From: Chlorops oryzae
Taxonomy: Eukaryota > Arthropoda > Insecta > Diptera > Chloropidae
Assembly: GCA_020466095.1 (NCBI GenBank)
Contig: CM035807.1
Span: forward strand, 101,430,436-101,494,435
Length of the DNA: 64,000 nt
Reading direction: 5' to 3'
The notes under the pieces were generated by a model. The model saw nothing but the letters and a program-made list of their open reading frames with translations. It ran no database searches and was not told where the DNA came from. Shown piece after piece: positions 11,191 to 24,196 of this stretch. Position 1 is the first letter of the stretch. Each line of letters begins with the position of its first letter. Made by a program: the position numbers and the translations under genes.

Positions 11191-12470
11191 CTGCACTTTC
11201 AATAATTTCTCTTCGATTCCTCAAAGTAAGGCAAGTAAGGCGAGTCTGGCAATGCAATACTTGACACATGCATATACTGCTATAAAGACAAGGAAGCCTG
11301 TAGAAATTAAAGTCCATTTAGGGCCTTATTTAGGTTGAAATTGGGTAATTTCAACGTCCTTTTAAATACTTTCCAACCTATTTTGGGTCAAATTGCCTTC
11401 TCGGTAGCCTCATTGTGCCCAATTATTACCGCCAATCGACTTCTATTATATTTTCCACTGCCGACGATTCGACTTCGTAACTTTGCTTTAATTAGGTCAG
11501 GATACAAAAATATTTTATCGCAAAATAGGTAAAAATTTACTGCATTTCGATCTATTTTGCTTGCTGGGAGCTTAAGACTACAGTGGTTCAAATAATATTC
11601 CACATTATGAAATTGTAAAATCGCTTCACACAGAAAAAATTCGAGTTCGAATTTGAAAACAGTGTAAAAAGAGCAAAATTTAAAAAGGCCAATATACAAG
11701 ACAGGATACACACAACTTACCCTTTGGGTTTTGAAATGAAGATAAGCATTAATAAAAAGAGCAGCTTTTGAGTGGTTCTCTGCTGTGAGGAATTCAATGA
11801 AAAACTAAATAGCTCGGGGAATTAATTTTCCAAAGATTAAACATGAATGATAATGAACAGGCAAAGGATTGACGATGATATGGATTTTTTTGTTTGTTTC
11901 AAAACATTTAATGACGAAAAAGGACTTAAAAATGAAGATGATTACAAGTTTGACAAAAGTGAAATTGCAATTTAGTATTCTAAGGATCAAATAAAAATCC
12001 GTTTATAGGCCTGATTTAATTTGCTGTTGGGCTTAAAATTTGATTGATGATTGATGGTTATTAATTTCTTAAATCGCTTAGAATTCGAGCCAAGATCTGT
12101 CCACAGGAGGATATTCAGAAACTGTAGAAACTGCAATATTGTTCGTCCTCAAATGGAGTAGCTTTGATTAAGAAATGAAAAAACTAAAATATTTGCAATT
12201 TTACATTGGTAATTTTTATTATAAAAACCTAGACATTTATGTCAAAATCCCCCTGCAAGGCACAATGAGGCCCTGAGCAATACACAAAACGTGAGGCTCC
12301 ATAATGCAGCTTCGACTTGATTTACATAAAGGCAATTCCACGTTGATTGGTCTTAAAGGTCACACCCGTTACAGTCTTTTTATGGGCATTCTGGGTAGGA
12401 AATGATAAACTTTAAGTGCTTGAAAGTTATTAAACGCTTTCGAAATTTGGCATCCTTGAGAATCACATCC
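11191..12470. other. No gene recognised
   Basis: AT-rich sequence. The overlapping frames around 11335-11711 on both strands have no recognisable domain, and I do not accept them as genes. Confidence 0.35.
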
Positions 12471-12780
12471 TTTTTATACCCGACACACTGTGTCGAGGGC
12501 TTTTTGCGTTTGTGCGACTGTGTGTAACACCCAGAACTATTCGAAATGGACCCTAAAGTGTATATAGAAATGATCAGCGTCACCAGGAAATTCGAATTAG
12601 TCATGTCCCTCTGTCTGTCAGTCTGTCTGTATACACTTTTTTTATCGAAGGAGTTGAGCTATCTTGACGAAATTTGGTGTGCGTGTTCGCGGGAATATGA
12701 GTAAGTTCTAGAATGGACCGGATGGGACTATTTTTAAAGGTGCCACATGTTTGTGTATGGAATTGTTTGGTCAGGCCCGT
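12471..12780 (-). mobile_element. Helentron-like (mini-me/DINE type) element, reverse copy
   Basis: Read on the minus strand it has TCAACTCCTTCGAT, a short GACA/GACT microsatellite, CTGGTGACGCTGATCATTTC, GTTCTGGGTGTTACACAC, CGCACAAACGCAAA and the terminal hairpin CCCTCGACACAGTGTGTCGG followed by TATAAAAA. It is 5'-truncated relative to the 26.2-kb copy. Confidence 0.75.
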
Positions 12781-13769
12781 CTGACTATAACAACCTTTTT
12801 AAATGATCTCAAATAGACTTCTAGAGCATTACTTTCGAGCTAATAAAATAATAATGACCTCTGGCTTGACATCGAATGCACGAGCTCAAGGATTGTTTTT
12901 ATTTTATTTCCAAGAAATTTCATAATAATTTGAAATACATATCGAACACAACTTTTCTTGCCATATTTCCCTATAATGATAAATAAATTCATTTACGTGA
13001 AATAATTGAATGTCATTTGTTCGAAACTTGTTTCCAAAGTTATTAGAAGATATGCATAGCGTCACACGATTCTAGTCTTTCGTACTTTTTATTCTGCTTC
13101 GAAAGCTGCTTAATATCTTCTATATACTTATGTTTAAATATAAAATACATATGTACATGTTGTTTTTCTCGAAATTTCTAATTACGAATTTCTTCGTCCT
13201 TGTTTATCAGAATCAAAGTCGTATAAAGTCGTCATGGTAATAAAAAAAGAGAAAAAAATCATTCATTGGTCTCATCCACATCCGGCGATATTAACTTGTT
13301 TGTGTCTGCACAAGTCGCCATAAAACTATTTTAATGACTTTGCTCTGCTTTGATAACGCAACGCATCGTTGAATTCGTTGTTGTTGTTGCTGTTGTTATT
13401 TTGATGATTTCTGCGGATGCACTGAAGAGTAAGATAGAAAGACAAGAACTGAAGAATACGAATTGAATGGATAACTGAAGAATGGAGAATGATGTCTTCA
13501 TTAATTCACCACAAAATAAATTTTCGAATTTCTCAGCATTGTTTTCTGGGTTCATAAAACTTACGATGGCACCACACCAAGGAGCTTATACGATTAAAAG
13601 CCAAAATTGAGGTATAAGGTTCTAATTGAGATTTTCCAATTTTATCTAGAAGCGTTAAAGTCATAATAAAATTTAATTTGTTTTTGATTGGGCACTTAAC
13701 TGTTGAGCGGAATAGAGTTTAATTATTTGTTTTGCGTACGGAATTTCAATCGATTTCATGAAGTTGCAA
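12781..13769. other. No gene recognised
   Basis: AT-rich sequence with a short GTTGTTGTTGCTGTTGTT run near 13377-13394. No coding signal. Confidence 0.4.
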
Positions 13770-15460
<1,691 letters not shown>

Positions 15461-16236
15461 GTTTTTGGCAATATGAGAATGAAAATGGCGACGGATAGAG
15501 CTTTACGCTTGTCGTAATAATTAAAGGAAAATTATTTTAATCAGCATTCTTCACTGTCTTCATGCAAAAAATTTTAAAGCAGAAAGCTTTCGGTCCTAGT
15601 CCATTGAAAAAAATAATAAAAAGAAGAAAGAAATTCCATGTGATAATGTGGTATTTTAATAAATTTGGCTTGTTGGTTTCAATTGATTAAAATGAAGAGG
15701 GGCTAACTGAAATTCAGAAGTTAACTTCAAGCAATATTGAGAGAAAAAGTATGTTTTCTCAGCTCACTTTTTTTTTATCAATTTAAATTGAAAGCTCTTT
15801 CATAACCTTTTCAGACACCTTTTCTATAAAAAAGAAAACTAAATTAAATAACACTTCATTACGGAATCAAACTAGTTTTAAGGACGACATCGTTCAATCC
15901 TTTAAAATTATGTTCTTCAAACGTTTCGAAATATTTTTAATATTAAAATTTACGCATATAAGCACCATCTTCATTGTCAGTTTAATCTTCAAATTGAAAG
16001 GAAATCAGAAGTTTTCTCATGTTCGAAACAAAAAACATTTGGTTAAGCAAGAGACACTAATTTCCTTAATTATCTTAAAGTGAAAACTTTTCGATTACCT
16101 TCATCAAAAGTTCAGTCAACGTTGTCAATAGACGAATCCTTTTCGATAGCGATCGGCGGCTTGAAAGCTAAAAACATTATATCGTATTACATGCTGAACT
16201 TAAAACCATGTTGTGGGTTAATTGCAAAGACAATGG
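15461..16236. other. No gene recognised
   Basis: AT-rich sequence between the satellite and the exon-like cluster. Nothing promoter-like can be named with confidence. Confidence 0.35.
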
Positions 16237-16784
16237 ATGTTTACCATGTTTTGTGTATGCCTTTTGTTGCCCGCGTAAGTGAATACATAACTTAGTCAAA
16301 GTTGAACGTACCACTTAGCGCACAAGCCAAAGTTAAGGCTGACATTCATCACTATGCGTTCGTACCTACCTATAATTTATAACTATCAATGTCATAAGTT
16401 CTTGACACATTCATCAATCAACGAATTAAACGAAATTTCATAGCGCGACAGCCAACAGCGACTCCGAAGACAGCATCAAACAAAGTCATAATGGCTATAC
16501 ACGGGCAACTGGATCCACCAGCGCAAGTAAGGGTGGCGACTAATTTAATATAATATGTTGTACGCGTAAAAAAAGAAATTGAGTTTGTACGATTATCAAA
16601 AGCTTCCTTGCAGGAAATCGGGACTGACGACATGTGCAAGGGCAAAGAACATCATTGATAGGGAAGAAATCTAAATTCCTTATATTGAATAGTCCACTGT
16701 TCATATTTCCTACAGGGCGGCATATACTTCAGTACAAAGCCACGCGTCCTGGAGCAGGTGAAGGACGGCGTTGAAGGAATCTAG
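16237..16784 (+). CDS. Candidate small spliced gene with secretory leader (phases unresolved)
   Basis: Exon-like pieces: 16237-16274 opens MFTMFCVCLLLP and ends at a consensus donor (GTAAGT at 16275). 16444-16526 follows an AG and ends at GTAAGG. Joined in phase 2 they give leader MFTMFCVCLLLPAATA, then NSDSEDSIKQSHNGYT and a Thr/Ser-rich end. Unspliced, the frame stops after ASKGGD, about 45 aa in all. Two further acceptor-preceded pieces have coding-like third positions: 16614-16658 (EIGTDDMCKGKEHH, stop) and 16716-16784 (GGIYFSTKPRVLEQVKDGV.., stop). Both need phase 0, while the leader frame leaves phase 1. The family is not recognised. It could instead be a non-coding transcript, a decayed gene, or chance. 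Confidence 0.3.
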
Positions 16785-19700
16785 AAGTGTCATTTGTTTG
16801 AGAAACTTTTTTTATGCGTCAGTTCACTTATTAAGAAAACTGTGACCCAATTCCTTGTGATATTATTGATTAAATTGGCTTTGAGTTAAGCAATTAATGT
16901 GCCATGCAAAAAGTTTTGATCAGATAAGTTTTACGACAGAAATCACACCCTCATATCAAAACTTATTTCATTTCAAGATATATATGTATACAAAAACAAA
17001 AGAAAAAAAATAACAACAAATAATTTGGAATTGATTAATCAAGATTGGTTAGAAGGACAAAAGAGTTGCTTGCTTGCTTAGAAATTTTCGAAATTTTGTC
17101 GCTAAAGCAACCACTAATAAGGTCTTTTGATATTTCTGGAGGTCAAACACCTAATATCGTGTTTACACTTGTTCATTAAGCTTGGTATTTTTCGATGTCA
17201 AATTTGACACTTAGTAAGCATTGCCGAGGAAAATATTAAAACTCACAACAGCCAACAGTTTGGCAGCAGAAGCTATTTTCTCTTTTTTTTTTCTTGATAA
17301 TCTCGCAGCATATCTGAGAAGCACTCTGAGTCAGATGAGAGCCTTCAGAAAGGAAGAAACAGGTTTGAGATACGAATTTTGTTCAGGAAAATTCCATCAA
17401 AAGATTAAAAAGCAGTAAAAACGTGCTCTAAAAGTCTTCAAGCTAATTGCCCTGGAGAAAGGCCTAGTCAAAAAGGATAAATTATATCTTAAATGATTCA
17501 GAGATTTTGGAAACATTTTTAATGGGAACAAATTTGGATATTTTTATAGAATTTTTTTTAGCATTTTTAACGATTTTTGTGTGTCTCTTTTCTTACCAAG
17601 GCTGGTGAAGTTCTTATCCATGCCTCTTATCATTATTTCCCCTTTATAAACCAGCTATGCTGAGAGAAACTTCAAATGGAGCTACTTGATAGTTTGATAG
17701 ATTTTTCACCCCTATAATCAATTCTTTAAATCAACTGGCACGCTTGAAGTAATACTTACCTCCAGTTTCACTAAGTTATTTAAATAAAACTTAAATGAAA
17801 CGAACTGTCCAATCGTATATGAAAAATACGTTTCTTTTTATTTAAGTTTCATTTAAATTCGTATGTGAATCTGGGGGTTTAAGGATAATGATTTAAATCA
17901 GAAGTCCTCACCGACTTCCTACAATAAATATTAAAGGAAAAAGCTCTTGGCCCTACTCCCATGGAAATATTATGGCAATGGTCATTGAAAGTACCATATT
18001 AAGGCCTCAAAAAATGCAGCAAATGGAAAATACTATTGCTGTTGGAAAAAAATAATAATAATAAAAAAAGAGCCCACAGGATAACGCTTTAATTTATTTT
18101 ATTTCGCTTGGCGGTCTCTGGTGATGAGAATCAACAGTGATAGACCAAAGACGAGACTCTTGTCTGACAATTATGTATCGAGACACATTAGCCTTGCCAG
18201 ACAAAACACATTTCCCGGGTGATTCAATTTCTAGACGAAATCATTCACCGATCGAGAGAACATCTTACCGAGGATTAACAACAATGGCAAATTATTGAAA
18301 ATAATTATTTTCAAAATATATTTTACTTATTTTATAAGTAAATTCGCTGCTCATTGAGTTGAGAATTTAAATAAAAATAAAATTTAAAAAAAATTTAGCT
18401 TTCACTGTTTATTATTTCGAAATATATTTCCAAATAAGAGAATGAAAACTTTACTGACAGTTCAATTAAGTATTTTGACAGCTATTGTCAACGGAAGTTT
18501 GGTGGATTGCCTCGCTGCTGTTTATTAAAGCGAATTCACTTCGAAGTCTAAAAAGCAGCGAGAGCTTCAATTTTGCAGACAAAGGATCCGTGTTAAATCC
18601 AAGCCGAAAAATTACTAAGCTATTTAAGAAGCAAAGGAAAGAAAAATTATATTAAAAATAAAGTGATGGAAGACTTTACTTAAATCGAAAATTCAGCGTG
18701 CAAATTGGAGATCCCCATTCTTAAATGGCCAACTCCTGAAATGCCCCCAGAAGCATGCTTCTGAAGTGCATAAAAAAAAGAACAAAAAAAAAAAAAAAAA
18801 ACCCCCCAGCAAGATAATAAATGAGAAGCGAAGGAAGAGTAAAGGGCCGGAAATTTTTCATAAATTCAGTCTTCATACCGCTTTGTTGCCCGCCTTCGTC
18901 AAATCATTATTAATTTCAATTTAATATTAAGCAACATTGTTGCGCAACATTGTGCTGTACACTATTATGCGCGCCTTACAGAAAATAATTTCGCTTTTAC
19001 TTTTTCCAATTTTAATACGCACAGAAATTTATTAAACTTTTTCTTTTGGAGCTGCAATATTTTTCCACCACCCCTCCCCCTCCCACCTCTTCGCTTTTCA
19101 TGCTGCGAATTTTTTAATTTTAAAACGCGATAAAAGAAAACGGCTTAAACGTTGTCCAATTTGTGGTTTCGGACGGTCCGCGGAGTGGAGAAAATTGTGC
19201 AGCTCCTTTTTTTAAATATTTTTTCCATCCCTAAAGATAGTCGCGTGAAGGTTGGCTTAAAGAAGAAGAAGAAGGCTCACTACTTCTTCTTTCTTAAATA
19301 AATACCAAAACTTAAATTCAAAACAACCGTGAACAGTCTAAAAAAATATTGTATTAAAAATCAAAAGAGAAAAATGTGAAAAGTAGCAGCACTGCTTATG
19401 GGTTTTCGAAAAATCTGTCCTACTCTTTCGCACGAGAATATCCTCGAAACTAAAAGAGTGGACGGATGCAACAAGCTAAAACTGTTCCCTTTTTGGCTGT
19501 TAAGTGCGACAATTTCAGCTGTGAATTCTGTCTGCTCCAGAAGTGGGCGTGTAACGACTTGCAAAATTGTGGGCATTCTCTGTTGTGCCTGTTTGTTGAG
19601 GCATTCATTCGCAATGATTGCGTTTGTGAGTTGTTAATGTTGCTGCTGCTTCTCTGGTCGTTTGCAACAGTCCAATGAGGTGTGGATATTCCCGATTTCA

Positions 19701-21399
19701 AGTCTGAAGTGGCTGGCGAAATGGTAACTACTATGAGCTGCCATTTGCCATCGAAAGTATCTGTGAGGCATGTTAATGGATTTTTAAGTTAAAGTTTGTT
19801 TTTGTTTTCTTTACCATTATCGAGCAAATGACTTATTAAAGTCTAATTTTTACTGTTTTCTTTAGTGAAATGCTTAAAATTGCTGAACTTAAATAAAAAA
19901 TGCCGGAATTCAGTTCAATTTGATATCATTTAAACAATTAGTGATTATAGTTATGGTCTTTCCTTGATCAATATAATATTTTTCCCAAGGATATTTTATC
20001 GAATTATTATTTAAAATAACTTAAAATAAATATCCCGAGATCCTCTTAGAGGAACTTAAAACCACTCAACGACTTTTCGGAATCAAGTCAAGGGAGCATC
20101 TTTAGTGATTCCATTACGTTCCATTTGGTACGTGATTATGCAGGTTTAATTAGAGAGGAAAATAATGAAGCAAAAAAAAAGAGCTCATAGTCCAAACCGA
20201 AAGGAGGAAATAAAAACAAAATAAAACTACAAGCAGGCGAAACGAAGCACTTAAGTTTCACGACACTGACTAGAAAGCCAAAAGCCAAGACAATGCCATA
20301 GAAAATGGAAGAGAGCAAAAGGGACGAAACAAAATGGTGAAATGCAATAAACGGTAACAATATGATTACGAACGGGAAAGGCGAGGCTGGAAACATTGAT
20401 AATGGCAGCAAAAAGATAGCGAGGACAATACAATGCAGTGAACACTGCAATCGAAAAGAAAACCGGCAAAATGATATCGTTTTCATTGCAGAGAAACAAC
20501 GAAAAAAAAAAAGAAATAAAAGAAAAGTAAAACAAAGAAGAAAAGAGAATATAAGCAACTTAAGACATGTAATCAGAGAAAGGGGACAAAGACAAATGCA
20601 TAACGTCAAGTATTGACTTGAGTGACAGTATCTTATTTCTGGTACTTTCATTCATTGTCCTTCATTTCTGTTAATTCATTGTCTTATGTACTTTAAAAAG
20701 GAATTTAAAATCAGAGACTTTTGGGTTCTTAAAAGCAATGCGACTTTAATTGATGACTTTGTTCATCGCTTGAGTACTTTAATGGGTTGAGAAAATCATT
20801 CTTCGTGGAAGGTCTTCAAACAAATTTTTTCTTTAACGATTTCTGTAATCCGCCTAATACAGAAATACCTTTTCATATCCGTATACTTAAATGTACCTAT
20901 ACCATCATCTATCGGTTATGATAAGCAGGCATTTCATATACCAAAGGACATGATGTGAGCTGCTCTAAATCGTTTGTGCCGAAGGGCCCGATTGATTGAT
21001 AATGATGGACATAGACCGCGGAGCTAATTGCTAGTTTAAATGGCGGATTTTGCGGGAATTTGATAGTGTAAGGAAATGATGAAGATGTTGTGTATGAACT
21101 TGATTACTGAATGTAATTGTTGAGGAGTTAAACAATTTTCAACTTTGCAGTATCAGACCAGCATCAAGGAGTGCTCCGATGTATTAAGTGTAAGTGTAAG
21201 AAGTTGCTCTGTTACGGGTTTCTCCTTACTTCAATTAAATCATTTTCAAATAATTCATACCAGTTTCAATGCTATGGGACTGAAATGTTAAACAGAAGTA
21301 AAAAAAAATCTGTACAGGTTTTGAGATTTTCAGTATTTTTAGCTATTTGATGGAGTTCTTTCGGGTCTGTTAATATCACACTTAATTTCTGCAAGTCTA
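16785..21399. other. 4.6 kb without a recognised gene
   Basis: AT-rich DNA. An imperfect inverted/direct motif around AAACTTAAATGAAAC (17780-17860) and an A-run followed by CCCCCC (near 18785-18808) are visible. Overlapping frames on both strands at 19361-19701 and a hydrophobic 171-aa minus frame at 20136-20651 are open mainly because the opposite strand is purine-rich. I do not accept them. Confidence 0.35.
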
Positions 21400-21710
21400 G
21401 GGGCCGACATTACCAAAAATATTTTAAAAAATTAAAAAATAAAAATCCACTTCTGATTTTCACCACTCGACAGTGTATTTAAATACAAAAAAATAGACAG
21501 GATTGGTAGTTTTGAAGTCGGAGGACAGAAATTTGGAGTTGGAAACAATCATTAGAATGACAATTTATGACTCCGTATTCGAAAATAATAATTAATCAAT
21601 TCACAAAGCATTCTAAAATCCCATTTAATTTTATCACACAAACATCTCAAACAAGAAATTTCGGCTACTCTTCCTTATTGTCACAATGATGTTTGGTAAT
21701 ATTGGCGCTT
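21400..21710. mobile_element. Diverged PIF/Harbinger-like MITE, related to the 29.1-kb element
   Basis: The left end GGGGCCGACATTACCAA and right end TTGGTAATATTGGCGC are degenerate inverted repeats. They resemble the GGGCCAATATTACCAAG termini at 29058-29534, including the following A/T-rich AAATTAAAA-type sequence. The flanking trinucleotides (CTA/TTA) are not identical, so the copy is old. Confidence 0.55.
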
Positions 21711-21714
21711 AGAC

Positions 21715-21914
21715 TAAAGCTGGGATCTCACTATCTGCGAATATAGTACAATCTGCGCCGTTTTTTATCGGCACAAGTTTCAACAATTTCCATACTCACA
21801 TACTGTTGAGGTTCACATTATCGTCGCATTTTGCCAAAAAGATCTCGGGGAACAATGAAATTGGGAATTCGGAAAAGATTGGTGCATAACGCATATAAAG
21901 AGATCCCGGCTTAA
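21715..21914. mobile_element. Small MITE with TAA target duplication
   Basis: Ends AGCTGGGATCTC and GAGATCCCGGCT are inverted repeats (about 22 bp with a few mismatches: AGCYGGGATCTCWYTATMTG). They are bounded by TAA on both sides (21715-21717, 21912-21914). A 3-bp TAA/TTA duplication points to PIF/Harbinger. It lies immediately next to the preceding element. Confidence 0.65.
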
Positions 21915-21929
21915 GACTTTACTGTAGAT

Positions 21930-22050
21930 AGAAAAAGAAAATATTAAACGGTTTTTGAGATACAGCCGAAAGTAAACGCGCAACTAAATTCTCGGCCTCA
22001 TCTTTCCATATCGATTTAAAATTAATCTGAAGCCAATCTGACCAAGCTGA
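21930..22050. repeat. Dispersed repeat, copy 1 (second copy near 39.4 kb)
   Basis: GATAGAAAAAGAAAATATTA, then ACGG, GAGATACAGCC and TTCTCGGCCTCA align in order with 39415-39535 (GATAGAAAATTAAAATATTG, GAGATATAGCC, TTCTCAGCCCCA). Copy boundaries are unclear. Confidence 0.55.
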
Positions 22051-23189
22051 ATGTGGAAAGTTGATTCATTTACTTAATTATTCCAGGAATTATAGTTTTC
22101 TATTATTTTGAACGTGTTGCACAGTGTTATATGTATAACTTGGTTTGAAATATTCAAATGCATTTTTTTTTTTGAGTTACCGAATTCAAATATTTCCTAT
22201 TACCCTATTTATTCCCTCTATTTTTTTCATTTTTCTCTGACCTATTGCAATGTTCTTCGACATTTAATCTTCTAAGCTGCTTACTTACCTCAAAATTAGC
22301 TTCGAAAAAGACACCATAACAAGGATAATGAACTGCTGAATCAACTGCCTCAAAACGAGGTGCATGAAATGAATAATTCAACACACATTTGTATACATAC
22401 TTATTTAAACTTTTGAAAAGCTTAACAGTTTACTCGTTTTTGACTACATACAATCATTACCATATTAAAGCAACAAATCCTTGTGAAAATCTAAACTTTT
22501 GAAAAGCAAATTACTATTACTTTAAAGAGGAAAACAAATCTGTCCTACAAACTGCAAATCTACATGCACTTTTAATAGAAGGACATTTCGTATTTCATAT
22601 GAAGGAAGTGAAAGGTTGACTTTGCCATGCATTTGAGTCATCTTAACTAACAAAAAAAAAATTCCATTCGTGCAACTAAAAAGTCATTCATTTCCATTTT
22701 AATCCTTCCTGATCCGGTTTTTCACTAGCCTGCAACGCTAAACTCCTGTAATGGGTTCCTTTTTCGTCCATTCGTTGCGCCCTTAAGTGCTATATGTTGT
22801 GCTTTTATAAATTTTATGTATGTATGTCCAGGTGCCCGTTCATACATAGTTGTTCGCAAATTGTATCCATCGCCATGGAGAGTCGAGTGCTAATTAGCTT
22901 TGGTACTTTGCAATTAAATTTTATTTCTCCTGCGCTTTTGGATACTCTAAATGGACTTAAGTTCTTTCGGATTTTGGACATGTACATAAAACTGCTCGTT
23001 ATGGTGGGGGGGGGGGGGGGGGGCAAAATATTTTAAATGATACCTGCTTTAGTATGCTTCTTTGTTGAATATCCTGCAATTATATTCTGATATTACCGAC
23101 AGACATTACTCTATTGGGGTCAGTGGGTCAGAAGAATTTTTTGTAACTATTTTTATGGGCCCATAATTATTTCTTGTGATCTGTTTTTC
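22051..23189. other. No gene recognised; contains G homopolymer
   Basis: AT-rich, with an unusual G-run of about 17-18 bases interrupted only by one T near its start (23004-23022). No coding evidence. Confidence 0.4.
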
Positions 23190-23191
23190 TC

Positions 23192-23367
23192 TACACTCAA
23201 AAAAGTGTTTCCAGAACTTTACATTGTTAAGACAATATTATTGAAAAAATTATTGCAAGAATTTTTGTTGTTGTTTTAAGAAATTCTATTTTTTTAGAAC
23301 AATTTAAATTGTTGGAAACGATTTTACCAACAAATTGCTGGCATTACATTGCATTTTTTTGAGTGTA
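23192..23367. mobile_element. Tc1/mariner-type MITE (172 bp)
   Basis: The termini CACTCAAAAAA and TTTTTTGAGTG at 23194 and 23365 are perfect inverted repeats flanked by TA on both sides (23192-23193, 23366-23367). The TA duplication and short size fit a Tc1/mariner-derived MITE. The interior is palindromic A/T-rich sequence. Confidence 0.75.
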
Positions 23368-23383
23368 GTTATTTGTTTATGGT

Positions 23384-24196
23384 TTTAAAGGCTGTTTTCG
23401 GAGAATTTTTTTTTTAATTCCTGACAAAAAACGAAAACAAAATTTCCCATGTTTTTTCATTCAAGGTCTTTCCTTAAACGTGTATTTCCCTCGAAAATTC
23501 CGAAAACTCGTTAATCAAGATGGCTTAGAACGAAGTTTTGTATGAAAAATATACATTTTTCCGCTTTTTCGATCTTTTGACCTTTAAGGGAATACCCTTA
23601 TTGTGTTCAGAATTATTGAAAATTAGTAAAGAAAGATGTTTTTTATATGAGGGCAGTTCAACATGTTTTCGGCCGTCAAAGTGGAGACTTAAAAATAAAA
23701 GTTATAGTGCTGGCAGCCACGATTCTCCCTCTCCAAGTTGTTTGAAATAAAAACAAAAAACGGGGTTATAATCGATATAGATGTCATTATGACCGGACCC
23801 TCGAAAATAGTTTTGCAATTATTTTTGACAAAATGGCGGTCATTCAAAAATGGTTCATTGGTTTTGGGTATATTTTTTTGTAGTTCAGTGTAACAAAAAA
23901 ATTGTAAAAAATTTGTTAAAATTGTGAATGAGCTCCCGGCCATAATGGTGACAATTCTGCGTCGAATCCATTTTGTTTCATTAAAATCGGTTAAGTTTAA
24001 CTGGAGAAATCGTGGCCGCCAGTTCAAAAGAAAGTGATTCCACACCTTGCTCGACAGAGAAGGCTATATCTTCTAAACTATTTCTAATTTCAAAAAATCG
24101 CTTTAGCACGATATTCTCAAACATCCAAGCTTTAAAAAATAGGACGGAAAAAAATTTTTAAAAATTTTTTGTTTGAATGAGACAACCCACTTAATT
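23384..24196 (+). mobile_element. Palindromic repeat family, copy A
   Basis: It matches 29640-30350 in reverse complement. Shared blocks in order are AGGCTGTTTT, CGGCCGTCAAAGTGGAGACT, GCCACGATT, ACAAAATGGCGG, CGGCCATAATGGTGACAATT, TCCATTTTGTTTCATTAAAA, GAAATCGTGGCC and GCTCGACA. An inner inverted repeat (CCACGATT..., GAAATCGTGG) brackets about 300 bp. The right end reads GAGACAACCCACTTAA, the mirror of the outer end of copy B, so the family may have TTAAGKGGGTTGTCTC termini. Confidence 0.65.

Noticed and set aside
20136..20651. 171-residue hydrophobic minus-strand frame
   Set aside because: Complement of a purine-rich strand. Shorter frames overlap on the other strand, and there are no membrane-protein family motifs.
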